6,957 nucleotides of DNA from the NCBI GenBank assembly GCA_905211955.1, contig CAJMCT010000053.1:1-6957 (forward strand). The letters are read 5' to 3'. The first letter of the stretch is position 1; each line of letters opens with the position of its first letter. The position numbers and the translations under genes are program-made. This stretch comes from an uncultured Eubacteriales bacterium. Lineage in GTDB: Bacteria > Bacillota > Clostridia > Christensenellales > Borkfalkiaceae. This document shows positions 4,088 through 6,957 of the stretch, one piece after another. The notes under the pieces were generated by a model. It had not been told where the DNA came from, made no database searches, and saw only the letters and a list, made by a program, of their open reading frames with translations.

Positions 4088-6883
4088 ATGGAAACAAAAC
4101 GAATATTAGACAAGTTAAATAACGAGCAGCAATTGGCAGTTAAAGAAACGGAAGGGTATATTCGGGTTGTTGCAGGCGCAGGGAGCGGAAAAACAAGGGT
4201 GCTCACTCACCGATACGTGTATATAGCAAAGGCTTTGGGTGTGCCAACCGAACATATACTTTCGGTGACCTTTACTAACAAGGCGGCGAACGTTATGAAA
4301 AAGCGAATTCGGGAATTTATGCCCGATGAAGACGGCGGTTATATCGGCACGTTCCATAGTATTTGCAGAAAGATTTTATCTTTTGATATACATAGATTAA
4401 ACTACCCGAAAAACTTTAAGATTTTAGATATTGAAGACCAAAAAGAATTACTTCGTGAGATATACGAAAAGAACGGATTAAAGTTAAAAAACAATACTTT
4501 TTCAAACGTGCTTACACGAATTGAAGTGTATAAATTTGACCTTAAATATATACCCGAACTTATATCTACCGAGAGTGTTAAAACCTTTTCAAACCTTAAC
4601 GTTGAGAATAAAACTTCAACAGATTTTATCATAAACGAATACTTAAAAGCACAAAGAAAGAATTTCTATTTAGACTTTGCCGACCTTATCAATTTTACCT
4701 TGTATTTATTAAAGACGGACAAGGAATTTAACGACAAGTGGAGCAATTATTTTGAGTATATACAAGTAGATGAATTTCAAGACGTTTCCCCCGAGCAGTA
4801 TGAGTTGGTGTCGCTTCTTTCAAAGAATAACGGCAACTTGTTTATAGTGGGCGATCCAGACCAAACTATATACTCGTTTCGTGGTGCAGACGTCAACTTT
4901 TTCCTTGACTTTGACAAGAAGTTTAAGGACGTTAAAACTATCATACTTAATACTAATTATCGATCTACACCACAAATACTAAATGCAAGCAATTCGCTTA
5001 TAACTAAAAACACAAAGCGAATTGAAAAGCAGTTAAAACCTATTAAAAAAGACGGCTTATCGGTGGAATACCACCACGCCAAAACACGAAAAGACGAGTG
5101 CAACTATATTGCAAAACAAATTGTTGATATAGTCAAAAAAGGTGGCTCTTTGAGTGACTGTGCCGTGCTTTATAGAAACAACAATAATTCTCGTGCAATA
5201 GAAGAAGCGTTGATTAGAAACAAACTTTCATACGTTATATTTAGCGGTTTTGCCTTTTATAAGCGAAAGGAAATAAAAGACATTATTGCTTATCTTGAAA
5301 TGGCAGAAACAACCGACGACGTTTCATTTTTAAGAACAGTTAACATGCCTGCTCGCGGCATAGGCAAAACAAGGCTTGCATATCTTCGTGAAGAAGCCGA
5401 AGCATACGGAACCTCGCTTTATACGGCGTTATATAACAATCGATTTAACAGTATGTTTGTGGGTACGGGAGCAAGTGAATACGTTGAACTTATTGAGAAT
5501 ATAAAAGTCCTTAAAGAAAAGTATTTCATAAACGACTTGCTTGACTATATTCTAAAAGAAACGGGTTATGAAAAAATGCTTATGGAAGACGGCGACCAAG
5601 AAAGGTTTGATAACATAGCCGAACTTAAAGACTCTATCCGTGAATACGAAACGGAAGCCAAAGAAAAGGTTGCGCTTTCTGATTACATAAATAACGTTGC
5701 GTTAATTACAAGTAGTGATAGAAGCGATAAAACCGATAGCGTTAAAATGATGACCGTTCATACTGCAAAAGGTTTAGAATTTAAGAACGTGTTCGTGTGC
5801 CAACTAAACGAAGGAATATTCCCTTCTTCTCAAACAAACACTCTTGAAGAAATGGAAGAAGAACGAAGGCTTATGTACGTTGCAATGACTCGTGCAGAAG
5901 AAAGGCTTGTACTTACCGATTGCGAAATGAATTCAAGCGGTCAAATGCAACTTGCTCCGTCAAGATTTATCTTTGATATAGACGAAAAAACGTTTAAGAA
6001 AACGGGGTTAATTTCTTCCGACTATACCGAATGGGCAAAGTCTTACGTGAACAAACTCAACCCAAAATTCCCGATACAAACGGAAATGGCAAAATTCAAT
6101 GTTGGCGATACTGTTATACACGAGATTTTGGGGCGAGGAACTATTGAAAGAATTATAGACGGTGCTTATAGAGTTCGCTTTGACGAAAACAAGGTGCGGA
6201 CTATCTCTTTTAAGGTGGAACTTAAAAAAGTAAGCGAAAAGAGAACGGAAGTCCCAAACAATCTCAATGCTTATGCGAGATATGTTTACGACAGGGAGTT
6301 TAATTCTACTGAAAAGCAGAGAGAGCGTGCAGATTTTATACTTAACTCTAACGCCCCCATTGAGCGAAAACTTGAAGATTTATCATATAACCCCTTTTCA
6401 AAGCGTGATATAGTCAAGTACATAATAGAAAACGGTATGCTTTTAGAAAACGTGTTCTACCCCGATAGAATGCTTGACGAACAAGGCAATGATTTTAGAG
6501 ATTTTATTGAGTCAGATAACAACTTCTATTTTGGCGGAATAGAAACGCTTTTAGAAAATATTGACGTTAATACTATTAAGAATACCGAAACAAAAAAGTT
6601 GATTGAAAAGTGCACTCGTGCCGTTGAAATGTGGAGCGTTCTTAACGACTTATACTGTGCTCTACCCATTGATGAAGATTGCGATATGGACGACTTTGAA
6701 AACTTTTACGACTTAGCAATAAACCATATCATTGCTTGTGGAGAATATTATTTCAAAAAGTCTAACTCTTCAAAAAATTACTATATAGAAGAACAAAACA
6801 AGTATTTAATAGAAACGCTTTGCGAAGCGTTAAACCCTTATCAAGCAATGAACTTTAAGGAATACTGTAAAAAAACAAAATGA
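4088..6883 (+). CDS. UvrD/PcrA-family superfamily 1A DNA helicase with extended C-terminus (931 aa)
   Basis: This is an ATP-dependent 3'-5' DNA helicase of the UvrD/PcrA/Rep group, which works in repair, replication restart and removal of proteins from DNA. All core motifs are visible: the Q motif LNNEQQLAV (10-18), Walker A GAGSGKT (30-36), motif Ia TFTNKAA (61-67), motif Ib GTFHS (87-91), motif II VDEFQD (227-232), motif III VGDPDQTIYSFRGAD (254-268), motif IV NTNYRS (288-293), motif V MTVHTAKGLEFKNVF (555-569) and motif VI RLMYVAMTRAEERL (594-607). Residues about 669-713 (FNVGDTVIHEILGRGTIERI and onward) resemble the PcrA C-terminal Tudor-like module that contacts RNA polymerase. Residues about 720-931 are extra: PcrA usually stops near 720-750. 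That tail is acidic and probably helical and matches nothing I know. The start has AAGGAG at 6 nt. It has its own control region and is probably not in the peptidase operon. It may be a second PcrA-like protein rather than the housekeeping copy. Confidence 0.93.
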   Translation: METKRILDKLNNEQQLAVKETEGYIRVVAGAGSGKTRVLTHRYVYIAKALGVPTEHILSVTFTNKAANVMKKRIREFMPDEDGGYIGTFHSICRKILSFDIHRLNYPKNFKILDIEDQKELLREIYEKNGLKLKNNTFSNVLTRIEVYKFDLKYIPELISTESVKTFSNLNVENKTSTDFIINEYLKAQRKNFYLDFADLINFTLYLLKTDKEFNDKWSNYFEYIQVDEFQDVSPEQYELVSLLSKNNGNLFIVGDPDQTIYSFRGADVNFFLDFDKKFKDVKTIILNTNYRSTPQILNASNSLITKNTKRIEKQLKPIKKDGLSVEYHHAKTRKDECNYIAKQIVDIVKKGGSLSDCAVLYRNNNNSRAIEEALIRNKLSYVIFSGFAFYKRKEIKDIIAYLEMAETTDDVSFLRTVNMPARGIGKTRLAYLREEAEAYGTSLYTALYNNRFNSMFVGTGASEYVELIENIKVLKEKYFINDLLDYILKETGYEKMLMEDGDQERFDNIAELKDSIREYETEAKEKVALSDYINNVALITSSDRSDKTDSVKMMTVHTAKGLEFKNVFVCQLNEGIFPSSQTNTLEEMEEERRLMYVAMTRAEERLVLTDCEMNSSGQMQLAPSRFIFDIDEKTFKKTGLISSDYTEWAKSYVNKLNPKFPIQTEMAKFNVGDTVIHEILGRGTIERIIDGAYRVRFDENKVRTISFKVELKKVSEKRTEVPNNLNAYARYVYDREFNSTEKQRERADFILNSNAPIERKLEDLSYNPFSKRDIVKYIIENGMLLENVFYPDRMLDEQGNDFRDFIESDNNFYFGGIETLLENIDVNTIKNTETKKLIEKCTRAVEMWSVLNDLYCALPIDEDCDMDDFENFYDLAINHIIACGEYYFKKSNSSKNYYIEEQNKYLIETLCEALNPYQAMNFKEYCKKTK

Positions 6884-6900
6884 AACTTAATTTAGTGTAA

Positions 6901-6915
6901 AATGATAAAATCATT
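6901..6915 (+). repeat. Short palindrome overlapping the -35 box
   Basis: AATGAT (6901-6906) and ATCATT (6910-6915) form a perfect 6-bp inverted repeat around AAA. The right arm runs into the -35 hexamer of the promoter that follows. It could be a small operator for the gene beyond the window. It is too weak and AT-rich to be a convincing terminator for the helicase gene. Confidence 0.3.
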
Positions 6916-6942
6916 GCTATATAAAGAAAAAAATTGTATAAT
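6914..6942 (+). promoter_or_regulatory. Sigma-A type promoter reading out of the window
   Basis: TTGCTA (6914-6919, four of six consensus bases) and a perfect TATAAT (6937-6942) are separated by exactly 17 nt. Transcription would start near 6949-6950 and run to the right, off the end of the window. It is the best promoter match in the sequence. The gene it serves is not included here. Confidence 0.55.
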
Positions 6943-6957
6943 AAAGATAATTAATTA

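Overview
This is an AT-rich window that looks bacterial. Every supported gene is on the + strand, most have strong GGAG-type ribosome binding sites at 4-8 nt spacing, and the standard code is used. The base composition, Shine-Dalgarno style and PcrA-like helicase suggest a low-GC Bacillota/Clostridia-type bacterium or a mobile element living in one. I see no tRNA, rRNA, integrase, capsid gene or CRISPR array, so host and replicon type stay open.

Layout. (1) Positions 46-569 hold four very small ORFs (27-44 codons), tightly packed, one pair overlapping; none is recognised, and the first may be the front part of a gene broken by one base. (2) Positions 570-694 are a non-coding leader with possible hairpins. 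(3) 695-1228 encodes a 177-aa soluble protein of unknown function; its stop codon lies inside an 11-bp hairpin. (4) 1252-1389 encodes a 45-aa protein with one hydrophobic stretch. (5) 1407-3730 is the main interest, a compact three-gene unit: a proteasome/HslV-like Ntn peptidase with Ser directly after the initiator Met, a diverged paralogue without a nucleophile, and a Vps4/katanin-like AAA+ ATPase with a MIT-like helical N-terminus. Gaps or overlaps inside the unit are +9 nt and -13 nt, the latter with a TTG start. (6) 3741-3986 encodes an 81-aa protein with a short hydrophobic N-terminus and a four-Cys zinc ribbon, 10 nt after the ATPase. (7) 3987-4087 is a control region with two perfect inverted repeats. 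(8) 4088-6883 encodes a 931-aa UvrD/PcrA-family helicase with all core motifs, a PcrA-like Tudor-type segment and about 200 extra C-terminal residues. (9) 6884-6957 carries a good sigma-A type promoter reading out of the window.

Working model (inference). The active and inactive Ntn subunits form a mixed peptidase chamber and the AAA+ protein is its unfoldase, so the operon would encode a small energy-dependent protease that is neither HslUV, ClpXP, Lon nor the actinobacterial Mpa-proteasome. The small hydrophobic and zinc-ribbon proteins around it could be partners, membrane anchors or substrates, but nothing in the sequence proves this. The helicase appears to be a separately controlled unit.
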